The position numbers and the translations under genes were made by a program. From Clostridia bacterium (lineage in GTDB: Bacteria; Bacillota; Clostridia; Christensenellales; Borkfalkiaceae): a stretch of DNA of 64,000 nt. Positions 54,674 through 64,000 of this stretch are shown one piece after another. Every line of letters starts with the position of its first letter. The first letter of the stretch is position 1. The stretch lies in the NCBI GenBank assembly GCA_017465865.1, contig JAFTVF010000007.1, positions 44,134-108,133 of the forward strand, read 5' to 3'. The notes beneath the pieces are model-generated. The model searched no databases. It was given only the letters and a program-made list of their open reading frames with translations, and was not told where the DNA came from.

Positions 54674-55288
54674 ATGTATAAAACGACGGATAAACTTCAT
54701 ACGGGCGCGCTTTACCTCCCAAACGACGAAACGATTATGCGCTGTCAGCAAAAATGCTTAGAGCTGTTATACGAATTTAACGCGACCCGCCCCACCCAGC
54801 AGGAAAAACGCCAGAGCTTAATGAAAGAAATGTTCGCAGAAATCGGCAACGGTTGCTATATCGAACCGCCTTTTTACGCAAATTTCGGTGGCAAGCACTG
54901 CCACTTTGGCAACAACGTATACGCAAACTTTCATTTGACCTGCGTAGACGATACGCACATCTACGTTGGAGATAATACCATGTTCGGACCAAACGTCGTA
55001 CTCGCCACGGCTGGACACCCGATCTTGCCCGAACTTCGCCGGCAAGGGTATCAATACAATATGCCCATACGCATCGGAAAGAACTGTTGGTTAGGCGCAG
55101 GGGTCATCGTTCTTCCCGGGGTTACGATCGGTAACAATTCCGTGATCGGCGCGGGCAGCGTCGTTACAAAGGATATTCCCGACAACGTCGTTGCGGTGGG
55201 CAATCCTTGTAAGGTGCTTCGCCCCATCAACGACCGAGATAAAGAATATTATTTTAGAGATAAGAAAATAGAATACAGCGAGCTTTAA
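54674..55288 (+). CDS. sugar O-acetyltransferase, Maa/LacA type
   Basis: 204 residues of the left-handed beta-helix family. The N-terminal cap (LHTGALYLPNDETIM...) matches maltose/galactoside acetyltransferases, the catalytic His is in TAGHP near 115, and hexapeptide turns with the IGAGSVVTKDIP block follow. It transfers acetyl from acetyl-CoA to a sugar hydroxyl, perhaps to detoxify non-metabolised sugars. ATG at 54674 with GAGG upstream; the frame extending to 54617 lies over the promoter and is rejected. Confidence 0.92.
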   Translation: MYKTTDKLHTGALYLPNDETIMRCQQKCLELLYEFNATRPTQQEKRQSLMKEMFAEIGNGCYIEPPFYANFGGKHCHFGNNVYANFHLTCVDDTHIYVGDNTMFGPNVVLATAGHPILPELRRQGYQYNMPIRIGKNCWLGAGVIVLPGVTIGNNSVIGAGSVVTKDIPDNVVAVGNPCKVLRPINDRDKEYYFRDKKIEYSEL

Positions 55289-55298
55289 CACTATAAAA

Positions 55299-55334
55299 GA
55301 CGACCGCAGGTAAAAACCTGCGGTCGTCCCTTTT
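55299..55334. terminator. bidirectional terminator
   Basis: 13-bp perfect stem (55299-55311 with 55316-55328), 4-base loop, TTTTT on the plus strand and TTTT on the minus strand. It serves the convergent acetyltransferase and protease genes. Confidence 0.92.
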
Positions 55335-55344
55335 TAAGGCTTAT

Positions 55345-58300
55345 TTAGTCCTCTTTTTTCTTTCTGAACGCCACCGCTGCGCCGCCGAGCACGAGCGCTA
55401 CGCCTGCGCCTGCAAAGCCGATCGTACCCGAGCAACCGCCTTTCTTCGTCGAACTGCTTGCGCTGTCCGTTGCCGCGCTGTCGTCCGTCGTTTCGTCCTC
55501 GTTAGGAGTTTCAGGAGCTTCTTCCTTTTCTTCCGTAACGGTGATACGCACTTTCAACGCTTCGTCGAAGCCCGCGTAGGAAATGTCCACCGTTCTGTCG
55601 TATTTGCCGAGTTTCTTGGTCGTTTCAAGGGTCAATTTGGAAGAATCCGCTACCTCCTCTGAGCCGTCGTCGTAGACGATGATCACGACAACGCCCGTCA
55701 TATCAAAGGTTTCCCCGACCGTGTATTCGGACTTGAATACGCAAGTGGAATCGAGTTTGAGTTCCGCAATCTCCACGCTGATCCCGAACAAGGGTTTTAC
55801 GCCGCGGAGCGCTTTTTCCACCGCCAACAGCTTGTTTTCCGCTTCTGCGGACAGGAAATCTGCTTGCTGGGCGTTGTTCTTCGCGTTGTTGAAATACGAA
55901 CGCGCCGTCTTGACGTTTGCCGCTACTCGTTCTACTTCCGCTTTATCGACCGTCGCCGCCGTCCAAGCGCTGATCGTTGCCGCGTCGGGCATTTCGTCGA
56001 TCAGCTTAATACATTCGCGGGTGTTATCTTCCATATATACGCCCATCGCGTTCTTCGTACCGAAGTACAGGCTGTAAATATGGTTGGTATACCCTCTGCC
56101 GTTCGTGGGATAGTTGATAATCAACTCGCTCTTTTCTCCAACGTAGCTCGTGAAGTTGAACAGATACGTTTCGAAGTTCGCGTAGTAATAACCTTTATAA
56201 TAAGCGATGGTAGAAACCGCTTTAATGCTGTCTGCGATTTCCGAGCGGTACACCGTTTCCAGCGTAGGCGCTTGAATACTTTCAAAGGTATATTCCTTGA
56301 TCCCGCTTGCAAAGAACGCGGAATCGCCGACGGTATTCAGCGTATACGGCAGGACAACGCCATCGAGCATACCCGCGTTCAAATCGTAGAACGCATACGC
56401 AAGGATCGCCGCCGTGCCCTCTTTTACCGCGTATTCTCTGTCGCCCTTTGCGCCGTCCGCGGCTTTCGCCGTGGGATACGCAACCAGCTCGAAAATCCCC
56501 TCCGCCTTATCGATATACCGATACAGTACGCCGTCTTCGACGAAGAAATTGTTATTCCCCGAAGCCACCGTAAACGCCGTCAGGTTATCCGACGAAGCAA
56601 ACGCGCCGTAGCCGAGCGTTTTCAGCGTTGCGGGAAGTTCGACTGCCGCAATCGAGCTGTTGAGGAACGCAAAATCACCGATCGTTTCCACCGCGCCAAG
56701 CTCGATAGCGGTATAATTCGTCTTCGAATTCGTTTGTGTAGCAAACGCCATAGCGCCGATCGAAACCGCGTTCGTCAGTTGAATGGTCGCGTCTGCGCCG
56801 TCTTGGCTCTTTTCGATACCGCTGTTGTAGAACGCGCGGTCGCCGATCGTCCGTACTTCGTCAAGTCCGCTTGCTCTTTCCAAAGCCGTCGTATTTTCAA
56901 ACGCATACGCGCCGATTTCCCGTACTTGCGAGCCAAGATCAACCGCTCTCAATTCTTTACAGTCATAGCAGAAGCCCTCGCCGATCTTCTCAATCGAAGT
57001 TGCAAGACCAACCGATTTTACAGGCGTACCCGCGAACGTATACGTACCCGTAACGGTCGTCGTACCCTGCGCGCCGCTGTCAAACGAAGCGTTTTCCAAA
57101 GCCGTACAGCCGTTGAACGTAAACGCGCCGAGCTGGGTTACCGCGGGCAGAATTGCCGATTTCAAACCTGTACAGCCTGCGAACGTTTCGTCGCCCATCG
57201 TCGTAATGCCGCTCGGTAAATCGATCGTTTGCAACACGATATTGTTCGCAAATACTCTGTTGCCGAGCGTCGTCAAGCCGTCGCCCGTAAACGAAGTGAG
57301 CGCCGCGCCCTCGAACGCGGAATTGCCGAGCGTGGTTACGCTGTCGGGCAACGCGATACTGTCAAGCCGCGAGCCGTAGAACGCGCCCTCGGGGATTTCC
57401 GTCAAAGCCCCGTTCGAGCCGAGGAAATTCACCTGTTTTACGTCGGAATACGCAAACGCGTACGCGCCGACGGTTTCAAGCGTTGCAGGAAGCTCGATCG
57501 CCGTGATCTTCGAATACGCAAACGCATACTCCCCGATCGCCGTCAAGCCCGTTACCGCCGTAGGAAGTTCAAACGTTCCTTCCACGGTAGGCGCAACGTA
57601 CAAAATCTTTGTTAATGCCTTGTTATAGATCACGGACGGGTCGTTGTTCACAAGCGCGTATTTCTCGCCCGAATACCCGTTTTCAAGGGTTACGGTGATA
57701 CCGTTGAACGGCACGCCGAGCAAACGCAGGGTCGTGAGATCGAAATCGTCGTTAATCGTCAAAGCGGTGATAGCCGTATTTGCGAATACGTCCGCGCCGA
57801 ACGCCTGTAAGCCGTTCATGGCAGGCACAGCGGCAAGCCCCGTACCCGCAAACGCTCTGTCGGCTATCGAACGGATAATTTCCGTTCCGAATACCGCCGT
57901 TGTAAGCGCGGAACAGTTTTCAAACGCTCTCGCGCCGATATCGAAGCTGATCGCCTCCTCGCCGTCGGGCGTTGCAAAGCGTACGCCTTTGAGGGAAGTA
58001 CAGCCGCGGAACGCGCCCGTACCGATCTTGCCCGTGTTCAGGGTTATACCCGTAAAGCCGTTATCCTCTTCGCCTACGAGCGCCGTGCAACCCGCAAACA
58101 TATAGTTGCCGATCGCCGTAAATCTGCCCGTTTGGATCTCCGTAATCGGGTTGCCCGCGAACACGTATTCCCCGCTCATGTGCAGACCCGTAAGATCTAC
58201 GCTGGTGAGCGCGCAGTTCGCAAACGCTCTGTGGTGCATCGTACCGATGCTGGGCATATCCAACACTTCCGAAAGCGAGCTGCAGTTTGCAAACGCTTCC

Positions 58301-61300
58301 ATCGCAACCGTCGCCGTCTTGACGTTGGAGAAATCGACCTTTCTCAGTTTTTTACAGCCCTCGAACGCGTGCTCGTAGATCATAGACAGATCCGACCAGT
58401 CGATCTCCGCGTCTAAGATATTTCCGTTACCGTCCTCACGGTGGTTTTCGGAAACGAAGTAGACTTCTTCCAGCGCCGTACAGTTTTGGAACGCGCGTTC
58501 GTTGATCTGAATGACCGACGACGGGATAATGATCTTCGTGATATTGTCGTTGTCCTTGAACGCCTCCTCGCCGATATACCAGATATTCATATCGGTAGGA
58601 ATGGTAACCACGCCGCCTACGCCGTTATAATCGGTGAGCGTGTAGTTGCTTACGGTAAATTCGTTTTGTACGCGCAAGGTTACGGTTGCGGAATACAGCG
58701 TTTCTTCCCATACCCCTTTCGCGTTCTGTTTCTCTACCACCGCTTTGATATTCGTCGTACCGCGTTTGAACGTCTGTACGTTGCCGTACTCGTCTACCGT
58801 CGCCGCCGTGGTGTTACCGCTCGACCACTTGATACGGAGATCCGTCATCGGATGATACCAAGGATCGGTTTCAATCGTCAATCGGAAATTCTTGCCCGCG
58901 TTTACCGTTACGTACCCGTTCGCTTTCGCAAGGGAATCGGTATCCGTCTTGATCAGCCCGAACGAAATATTCGGAACGCTGGGCAGGGTCGCGGACTTCG
59001 TATTCGTAACCGTTACGTCGATCTTTTTGGTTACGCCCTTGCGGTTGCTGACGAGGATCTGCGTTTTACCTGCGCCAAGTCCTACGATCTCGCCGTTTTT
59101 CACGTCCGCAATACCGGGGTTTGCGGAAGTCCACAGGAAGTTGGAATCGTCCGCGCTGTCGCTCGAATACACGAGCGACGTTTTATGCGTGCCGTAAATA
59201 TCGAGCGTGATATTGTTTTCGCCCTCTCCAAGCTCGAACGTATCGGGCAGGATATCCGCGTTCGACTCGTTGATATTCAGCTGATACAGACAGGTATTTA
59301 CCGCGTAGTCGTCGAGCTGTACGTACAGCTGATTGCCGTATTTCTCGTAAATATCCGTAATTTCAATGGAAACGGTCGTCTTGCCGTTCTTGTTCGCGTT
59401 ACGGATCGGCGTGGGGTATTCCGTCGCGATCTGCAAGGTAACGTCCCCCTCCGAATCCAGCTTCGGATAGCAGAGCATCAACGCTTGCGCGTAATGATTA
59501 TCGTATACGTCCAGATCGAGATAAATACGCTGTTTCGCCTTGTTGTTTTCCTCGTAGTTGTAATACCGTACCCGCGCGTCTTCAAGGATAGGCGCTTCAT
59601 AGTCTACCGTAAAGGTAAATTCGTAGGTATTCTCCTCAGGCGCGACTTCGCCGTCTTCGGGCTTATCCTTATAGAACTCGAATTCCATACGGTATTTCCC
59701 GTTTCCGACCAAGCCCGTTTCTTCGGGTCTGATTTCCAGCTCTACGTTCGCGGGCGTAGCCGAACCGCCGCCTGCGTACGCTTTTCCGACGCGGTTGATC
59801 TCGTCTTCCAAGATCAGCTCGCCCGTTTCCTCGTTATACATGCGGTATTTCACGATACGCGCGTTCCGCAAAAGCCCTGCGTATACCGCTTTGATACCCG
59901 TCGAGGTCAAATAGTTTTCCGCAACGCCCTCGCCGTAATATTCGTTATAACGGGAGATCGCGCAATAATCCTCGTTCACGTATACGGGGTCTGCATCGTC
60001 GGGAAGCAGGTATACGTAACCGCCCATCGGCAGGATATACTTTTCATTATAATACATGGAGTACGGCTGCGTAGCCCAAACGCTCGCTTTTAACTGCTTC
60101 GCCTCGTCCACTTCTTTCTGCTGGCTTTCCGCCACTTCGAACGCGGTGTAGTCGAGCATAGGCAGGTTATCCCAATCCCCGTAGAAACCGAGGAAAGGTA
60201 CGCTCAGATCGCATTGCCCCGCAACGTCCGATTTGAGCTTTAAGAAGCCCTCCACGTACATACCGTTTTCAAAACTTTCACGGATATATTCCGCGTCAGC
60301 GTCGCCGAGCGCAAGCGTTACCGTAACCGTTACGGTCTGCCCTGCGCCGACGGTAACCTTGTTATCGTTGCCAACGCCCGATTTCCAAGTTACCGTGGAA
60401 TCGGTGAACATATGCGCCTGTTCGTCAACCGTCAGCCCTTTATCCGACAGCGTTTCCGTCATCGCAAGACAATCGGGCGTAAACGTAAGCGGGCTCGTAC
60501 CGAAGTTGCTTACGTTAAACGTCAAATCGTAAGTAGGATTGCTCTGCGTTTCCCAAGCCTCGGGGGTATCGCCGACCTCGATCTTCGGGCGGTAATCGTT
60601 CGTTTTGCTATCCGTCCAAAGATACGCCGTCGTACCCGTTACGCCCTCGCCGCCAAGCACGCGGTCGAGCCGAGCCACGCCCGCGCCCTGTTTACGGGGG
60701 GAATACGGCTTGTTATCCTGATCGTACGCCGTTTCCGCCGTACTCATCGTAAGCTGCATTGCAAGGCGGTTGATCACCACGCTGCGGCTTACCGTTTCAT
60801 CTTGTTTAAGCGTGCCAGCCGCTCTTTCTTTTTCCGTGTAGAGGTCTACCAAATCGTCTACAACTTCCGAAAGCTCCGTTTCGATATAGCCCCGAACGAG
60901 CGCCATAAAGCCCGCCATATTCGGAGAAGCCATCGACGTACCGCTCTGTTCGCCGTAACCGCCGGGAACGGTGGAAGTAATCTCGCCGCCGTGCGCCGTG
61001 ATTTCGGGCTTGATCGTCAGATCGTGCGTAGGTCCCCACGAGGAGAATTCACTCATAAACGGACCTGCAAGGTAGGTGGGGTCAAGTTTGAGTTTACCCA
61101 CACTCACTCTGTTCTGCGTTGTTGCCGCGGCAACGAGCGCGTTGCCTGCGTTCATACTGATCGATACCGCGGGAATGGGATTGTCGATTTCGCCGAGGTT
61201 CATTCTAATCACGCCCGCGACGTTGTTATAAACGATAATACCCGCCGCGCCCATGTTCATTGCGATTTCTACTTTTTCTTTGAACGTGTTTATGCCGCGT

Positions 61301-62913
61301 TCTACCAGCACGAGTCGGTTGCTGCCCGCCTTTAACCATGCCTTAACTTCTTTGGTGTATCCCGAAGTCTGTCCTTTGTCGCTGACAACGGCGTATTCGA
61401 ATTCGGCGTTTTCCTTGTCGCCGAGCAGTTGTTTCGCGAAATCGTAAGGGTTGCCGTCGATATCGCGGGATTCTTCGTAGAATACGTAGGATTCGCCGCT
61501 CTTGCCCTCGTTCCCGATCATATAGCTGGCTTTCTGACCGTTGATACTTGCAACGGACAGGGCGGAAGCGAACGTGGAGGGCGAGCCTACCGTGCTCGAA
61601 TCGGGGTTTTCCGCAAGGTTCGTACCGTATACGCCGCCGTAGCCCGAGCTGTAATCGTTACTTGCCGCGCACACGAGGCTGATGCCCGCGTCCTGGATAC
61701 GGCGATACACGTCGTCGAGCATTTTGCCCTCGTCGTCGCCGTCGTTCGTCGTCGTGAAGCCGCAGGACGTACCCAGCGACATATTGATCACGTCAACGCC
61801 GAGCTTTACGCAGTCGTCAAGCGCCGCGACGATATCCTCCGCCACCGCGCCGCCAAGGTCGGGATCGTCGAGATCGTCCGTGAATACCTTACAAATGACG
61901 AGCTGTGCATCGGGCACAACGCCTTTGAAAGTGTTATTGATATGATTTCCGTCCTTGTCGTCGTAACCGCCCTCGTCGTAACCGCCGATGATACCCGCTA
62001 CGTGCGTGCCGTGGTTGGAATAGGACGGATATACGTCCGCGTCGTCGTCCGCATAGTCGTACGCGAACGGCACTTTATCGTTTACGAACACGTCGGAAGC
62101 AACGAGCGAGCCCGAACGCGCTTCCGCCGACAGATCTTGTTTTGCAAGCATTTGCGCTACGTCGCTTTCCTGCCACGAAATTTCTTGCCAGTTGGGATCG
62201 TTTACGTTCACCGTTTCGAATTTCTGGAACGCGTCGTGCGTGTAGTCCAGACCCGTGTCGAGGATCGCCACGATCTGCCCCGCGCCGTATTTGGACGCAT
62301 ACCCCGTCGAATCGTAGATACCCGTTGCGTAAACGTCCGTTTCGTTCGTTACCACGCCCGAACCCGTGTTCGTTTGCGTTTTCGGCTCTGTATACGCTGT
62401 CGTGATCACAACGCTGTCTACGCCCGACATTTTCTTGATCGAGGACACGTATTTCGTATTCACCTCGATCGCCACCGCGTTGATGACGGTGTTATACTGT
62501 CTTTCCAGTGTATACGGAATCCCCGTTTTCGACAGCGCGCTTAAAAAGGATTTCTGCTCCGCTTTGATCTCCGCTTCCGCAACGCCGCCCGACCACGAGG
62601 AAATATAATCGTTGATCTCCGAATCCCCCGCGCGATCGATCACAGGCTCGCCGTCCAGCGTAACCATAACCGTACGCGTTTCGTACGTAGGCGCGGTATC
62701 GCCCGACAGAACGCTGTCGTTGAGATAGCTCTCGCGAAGTTTGGACGTATCGTACTCGCCTGTAACGTTCTTAAACGAAACGCCCGAAGCGTTTGCCAGA
62801 ACGCTCTGCACGGCGTCGTCCGCCTGCATACGCAGCGCGCCCTCGACCGCCAGCGCCGATACCATCATTGCGGACAATGCGCCGCAAAGGATTCTTTTTA
62901 CGGATTTCTTCAT
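55345..62913 (-). CDS. giant subtilisin-like surface protease with BspA-type repeats
   Basis: 2522 residues. Signal peptide (about 1-30), inhibitor-I9-like propeptide (about 75-175), and S8 peptidase with catalytic D219, H301 and S660 and oxyanion N419. A PA domain is inserted at about 470-610. Then Fn3-like domains, a Big_2 Ig-like domain (near 1280), a long run of BspA/LRR_5 repeats with IGxxAFxxC-type units (about 1470-2240), and a Big_3-like domain before the tail. The C-terminus is a Thr/Ser linker, GGCSG, a membrane helix and RKKKED, a sorting-type tail without LPXTG. It resembles C5a-peptidase/lactocepin-type enzymes. ATG at 62913 has GGGAGG upstream. Confidence 0.9.
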   Translation of the reverse strand: MKKSVKRILCGALSAMMVSALAVEGALRMQADDAVQSVLANASGVSFKNVTGEYDTSKLRESYLNDSVLSGDTAPTYETRTVMVTLDGEPVIDRAGDSEINDYISSWSGGVAEAEIKAEQKSFLSALSKTGIPYTLERQYNTVINAVAIEVNTKYVSSIKKMSGVDSVVITTAYTEPKTQTNTGSGVVTNETDVYATGIYDSTGYASKYGAGQIVAILDTGLDYTHDAFQKFETVNVNDPNWQEISWQESDVAQMLAKQDLSAEARSGSLVASDVFVNDKVPFAYDYADDDADVYPSYSNHGTHVAGIIGGYDEGGYDDKDGNHINNTFKGVVPDAQLVICKVFTDDLDDPDLGGAVAEDIVAALDDCVKLGVDVINMSLGTSCGFTTTNDGDDEGKMLDDVYRRIQDAGISLVCAASNDYSSGYGGVYGTNLAENPDSSTVGSPSTFASALSVASINGQKASYMIGNEGKSGESYVFYEESRDIDGNPYDFAKQLLGDKENAEFEYAVVSDKGQTSGYTKEVKAWLKAGSNRLVLVERGINTFKEKVEIAMNMGAAGIIVYNNVAGVIRMNLGEIDNPIPAVSISMNAGNALVAAATTQNRVSVGKLKLDPTYLAGPFMSEFSSWGPTHDLTIKPEITAHGGEITSTVPGGYGEQSGTSMASPNMAGFMALVRGYIETELSEVVDDLVDLYTEKERAAGTLKQDETVSRSVVINRLAMQLTMSTAETAYDQDNKPYSPRKQGAGVARLDRVLGGEGVTGTTAYLWTDSKTNDYRPKIEVGDTPEAWETQSNPTYDLTFNVSNFGTSPLTFTPDCLAMTETLSDKGLTVDEQAHMFTDSTVTWKSGVGNDNKVTVGAGQTVTVTVTLALGDADAEYIRESFENGMYVEGFLKLKSDVAGQCDLSVPFLGFYGDWDNLPMLDYTAFEVAESQQKEVDEAKQLKASVWATQPYSMYYNEKYILPMGGYVYLLPDDADPVYVNEDYCAISRYNEYYGEGVAENYLTSTGIKAVYAGLLRNARIVKYRMYNEETGELILEDEINRVGKAYAGGGSATPANVELEIRPEETGLVGNGKYRMEFEFYKDKPEDGEVAPEENTYEFTFTVDYEAPILEDARVRYYNYEENNKAKQRIYLDLDVYDNHYAQALMLCYPKLDSEGDVTLQIATEYPTPIRNANKNGKTTVSIEITDIYEKYGNQLYVQLDDYAVNTCLYQLNINESNADILPDTFELGEGENNITLDIYGTHKTSLVYSSDSADDSNFLWTSANPGIADVKNGEIVGLGAGKTQILVSNRKGVTKKIDVTVTNTKSATLPSVPNISFGLIKTDTDSLAKANGYVTVNAGKNFRLTIETDPWYHPMTDLRIKWSSGNTTAATVDEYGNVQTFKRGTTNIKAVVEKQNAKGVWEETLYSATVTLRVQNEFTVSNYTLTDYNGVGGVVTIPTDMNIWYIGEEAFKDNDNITKIIIPSSVIQINERAFQNCTALEEVYFVSENHREDGNGNILDAEIDWSDLSMIYEHAFEGCKKLRKVDFSNVKTATVAMEAFANCSSLSEVLDMPSIGTMHHRAFANCALTSVDLTGLHMSGEYVFAGNPITEIQTGRFTAIGNYMFAGCTALVGEEDNGFTGITLNTGKIGTGAFRGCTSLKGVRFATPDGEEAISFDIGARAFENCSALTTAVFGTEIIRSIADRAFAGTGLAAVPAMNGLQAFGADVFANTAITALTINDDFDLTTLRLLGVPFNGITVTLENGYSGEKYALVNNDPSVIYNKALTKILYVAPTVEGTFELPTAVTGLTAIGEYAFAYSKITAIELPATLETVGAYAFAYSDVKQVNFLGSNGALTEIPEGAFYGSRLDSIALPDSVTTLGNSAFEGAALTSFTGDGLTTLGNRVFANNIVLQTIDLPSGITTMGDETFAGCTGLKSAILPAVTQLGAFTFNGCTALENASFDSGAQGTTTVTGTYTFAGTPVKSVGLATSIEKIGEGFCYDCKELRAVDLGSQVREIGAYAFENTTALERASGLDEVRTIGDRAFYNSGIEKSQDGADATIQLTNAVSIGAMAFATQTNSKTNYTAIELGAVETIGDFAFLNSSIAAVELPATLKTLGYGAFASSDNLTAFTVASGNNNFFVEDGVLYRYIDKAEGIFELVAYPTAKAADGAKGDREYAVKEGTAAILAYAFYDLNAGMLDGVVLPYTLNTVGDSAFFASGIKEYTFESIQAPTLETVYRSEIADSIKAVSTIAYYKGYYYANFETYLFNFTSYVGEKSELIINYPTNGRGYTNHIYSLYFGTKNAMGVYMEDNTRECIKLIDEMPDAATISAWTAATVDKAEVERVAANVKTARSYFNNAKNNAQQADFLSAEAENKLLAVEKALRGVKPLFGISVEIAELKLDSTCVFKSEYTVGETFDMTGVVVIIVYDDGSEEVADSSKLTLETTKKLGKYDRTVDISYAGFDEALKVRITVTEEKEEAPETPNEDETTDDSAATDSASSSTKKGGCSGTIGFAGAGVALVLGGAAVAFRKKKED

Positions 62914-63011
62914 ATAGCCTCCCGAGCCGAAAAGTCGGCTCATTCTTTCTGTATGTAATAAGGTGTAAAAATGAATTTTTTACAGAATGACCCTATTTTC
63001 CATTCTATATT

Positions 63012-63040
63012 ATTTTATAACTATTTCGCTTTTTTGTCAA
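63012..63040 (-). promoter_or_regulatory. promoter of the surface protease
   Basis: TTGACA (63040-63035), 17-bp spacer, TAAAAT (63017-63012) on the minus strand, about 100 bp before the start. Confidence 0.8.
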
Positions 63041-63112
63041 GGCTTTTCTACTGTCTGCATAAATCCCGCGGAAATTTTTCCGTGAAAGTTTTGTGAATTT
63101 GCTTAATCGCGC

Positions 63113-63147
63113 AAAAAATCCCCCGATTTACCAAAAATCGGGGGATT
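63113..63147 (-). terminator. terminator of the sugar kinase gene
   Basis: 13-bp stem (63147-63135 with 63129-63117), 4-base loop and a T-run to 63113 on the minus strand, about 35 bp after the kinase stop. Confidence 0.92.
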
Positions 63148-63181
63148 TTCCAAAATAATTTTTTCGCGGATAAACTGTTTT

Positions 63182-64000
63182 TTATCTCTGTACGCGACCG
63201 CTCGCGTCGCCGCCTGCGAGGTTCTTTACCTCCGCAACGGAAACCATGTTATAGTCGCCCTCGATCGAGTGCTTCAAGCAGCTTGCCGCTACCGCAAACT
63301 CGATCGCGCTCTGCGCGTCGTAGCCGTTTACGAGCGAATAGATAAGCCCGCCGCCAAAGCTGTCGCCGCCGCCTACGCGGTCTACGATATGCATGCTGTA
63401 TTTCTTGCTAAAATGCGCTTCGCCGTCCGTGTACAGCATACCCGACCAGTCGTTGTCGTTCGCGCTCTTGCTCTCGCGGAGCGTGATCGCAACGCCCTTG
63501 AAATTAAATCTGTCGGTGAGCTTCTTCGCAACGGAGATATACCCGTTTCTGTCCAGCTTACCGCCGTAGATGTCCGTGTTGTCCGCTTCGATACCGAATA
63601 CGTCTTTCGCGTCCTCTTCGTTTGCGATACAGTAATCGATATACTCGCAGAGCTTCGCCATTACCTGACCCGCCTTTTCCTTGCTCCACAGCTTTTTACG
63701 GAAGTTGAGGTCGCAGGAAATGGTGATATTCTTCGCTTTCGCCGCTTTACAAGCCTCTACGCAGATCTCCGCCACTTCGTCGCTCAAAGCGGGCGTGATC
63801 CCCGTGAAATGGAACCATTCCACGCCGTCGAAGATCTGATCCCAGTCGAAATCCGCTTTTTTTGCCATAGCGATCGCGGAATACGCGCGGTCGTAGACGA
63901 CCTTGGAGGGACGCTGAGAAGCGCCCTTTTCGCAGTAGTAGATACCCACTCTGTCGCCGCCGCGAACGATCTTCGTCGTGTCAACGCCGAACTTACGCAG
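63182..64000 (-). CDS. 2-keto-3-deoxygluconate kinase-like PfkB kinase, 5' end outside window
   Basis: 272 C-terminal residues are visible and the frame stays open to the window edge; the start is missing. PfkB signature 2 (DRVGGGDSFGGGLIYSL) supplies the catalytic Asp, and the SCDLNFRKKLW block with the downstream NEEDAKDVFG is typical of KDG kinases. These phosphorylate 2-keto-3-deoxygluconate in uronate breakdown. A GTG at 63949 is an internal valine, not the start, since homologous sequence continues upstream of it. Other PfkB sugars remain possible. Confidence 0.85.
   Translation of the reverse strand: MRKFGVDTTKIVRGGDRVGIYYCEKGASQRPSKVVYDRAYSAIAMAKKADFDWDQIFDGVEWFHFTGITPALSDEVAEICVEACKAAKAKNITISCDLNFRKKLWSKEKAGQVMAKLCEYIDYCIANEEDAKDVFGIEADNTDIYGGKLDRNGYISVAKKLTDRFNFKGVAITLRESKSANDNDWSGMLYTDGEAHFSKKYSMHIVDRVGGGDSFGGGLIYSLVNGYDAQSAIEFAVAASCLKHSIEGDYNMVSVAEVKNLAGGDASGRVQR

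Noticed and set aside
58441-60093. Long open frame on the plus strand opposite the giant protease
   Set aside because: Its product is Arg/Val/Phe-rich without motifs, it has no promoter or ribosome site, and it mirrors the codon pattern of the real gene. The same holds for the long antisense frames opposite the B-repeat proteins (33765-35600, 37565-39736).
63949-63949. GTG at 63949 as the kinase start
   Set aside because: The frame upstream to the window edge reads as continuing kinase sequence (KFGVDTTKIVRGGDR).

Overview
This window reads as chromosomal DNA of a low-to-medium GC Firmicute, most likely an uncultured gut Clostridium-class bacterium. The inference rests on a T-box leader in front of pheST, the mcsA-mcsB-clpC stress operon, the short type of prolyl-tRNA synthetase, strong Shine-Dalgarno sites on most genes, TTGACA/TATAAT promoters, and large surface proteins with InlB-type B-repeats, dockerin, BspA-like leucine-rich repeats and Ser-rich lipoprotein linkers. 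I cannot name the species from the sequence alone.

Region by region. (1) 1-12,300, minus strand: a lipid and envelope block (GT8 glycosyltransferase, PlsC-like acyltransferase, CrtO-like acyltransferase); a housekeeping run (pepP-efp-dtd-MBL hydrolase); and a T-box-controlled operon pheS-pheT-truB-ribF-endonuclease IV-like gene. (2) 12,300-17,100: mscL, nth with two tiny genes, a divergent DUF3343 / cysteine-desulfurase-like pair that suggests selenium or sulfur carriage, two small unknown genes and an SDR reductase. (3) 17,100-27,360: one long minus-strand unit running from a membrane-anchored XRE regulator through mcsA, mcsB and clpC into nearly the whole shikimate pathway (aroC, aroB, aroA, aroE, aroQ, aroK). 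No ctsR is present, and aroA carries a one-base frameshift. (4) 27,480-30,900: proS interrupted by an in-frame TAG, an unknown zinc-ribbon membrane protein, and ppa. (5) 31,000-40,100: a three-gene surface operon (lipoprotein with B-repeats, secreted B-repeat protein, secreted dockerin protein). Its promoter has ten consecutive G residues in the spacer between near-perfect -35 and -10 boxes, the layout of a phase-variable promoter. (6) 40,180-40,400: a tRNA-Ser(GCT) and, facing it across a shared terminator, a degenerate tRNA-like copy. (7) 40,570-55,290, mostly plus strand: nagB, a four-gene lipoprotein cluster that includes a thioredoxin-fold lipoprotein, a minus-strand three-gene transmembrane redox module (CXXC membrane protein, polyferredoxin, TlpA-like thioredoxin), a 1391-residue lipoprotein and a sugar O-acetyltransferase. 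(8) 55,340-64,000, minus strand: a 2522-residue subtilisin-like surface protease with BspA-type repeats and a C-terminal membrane tail, then a 2-keto-3-deoxygluconate kinase cut by the window edge.

The part most likely to hold an undescribed system is 31-55 kb. It combines a surface-protein operon with switch-like promoter architecture and a cluster of Ser-linker lipoproteins that share an unrecognised repeated domain. One of these lipoproteins has a WCNPC redox site, and the cluster lies next to a membrane module able to carry electrons across the membrane. I infer that the redox module serves the surface thiol proteins; the sequence shows only the domains and the proximity.
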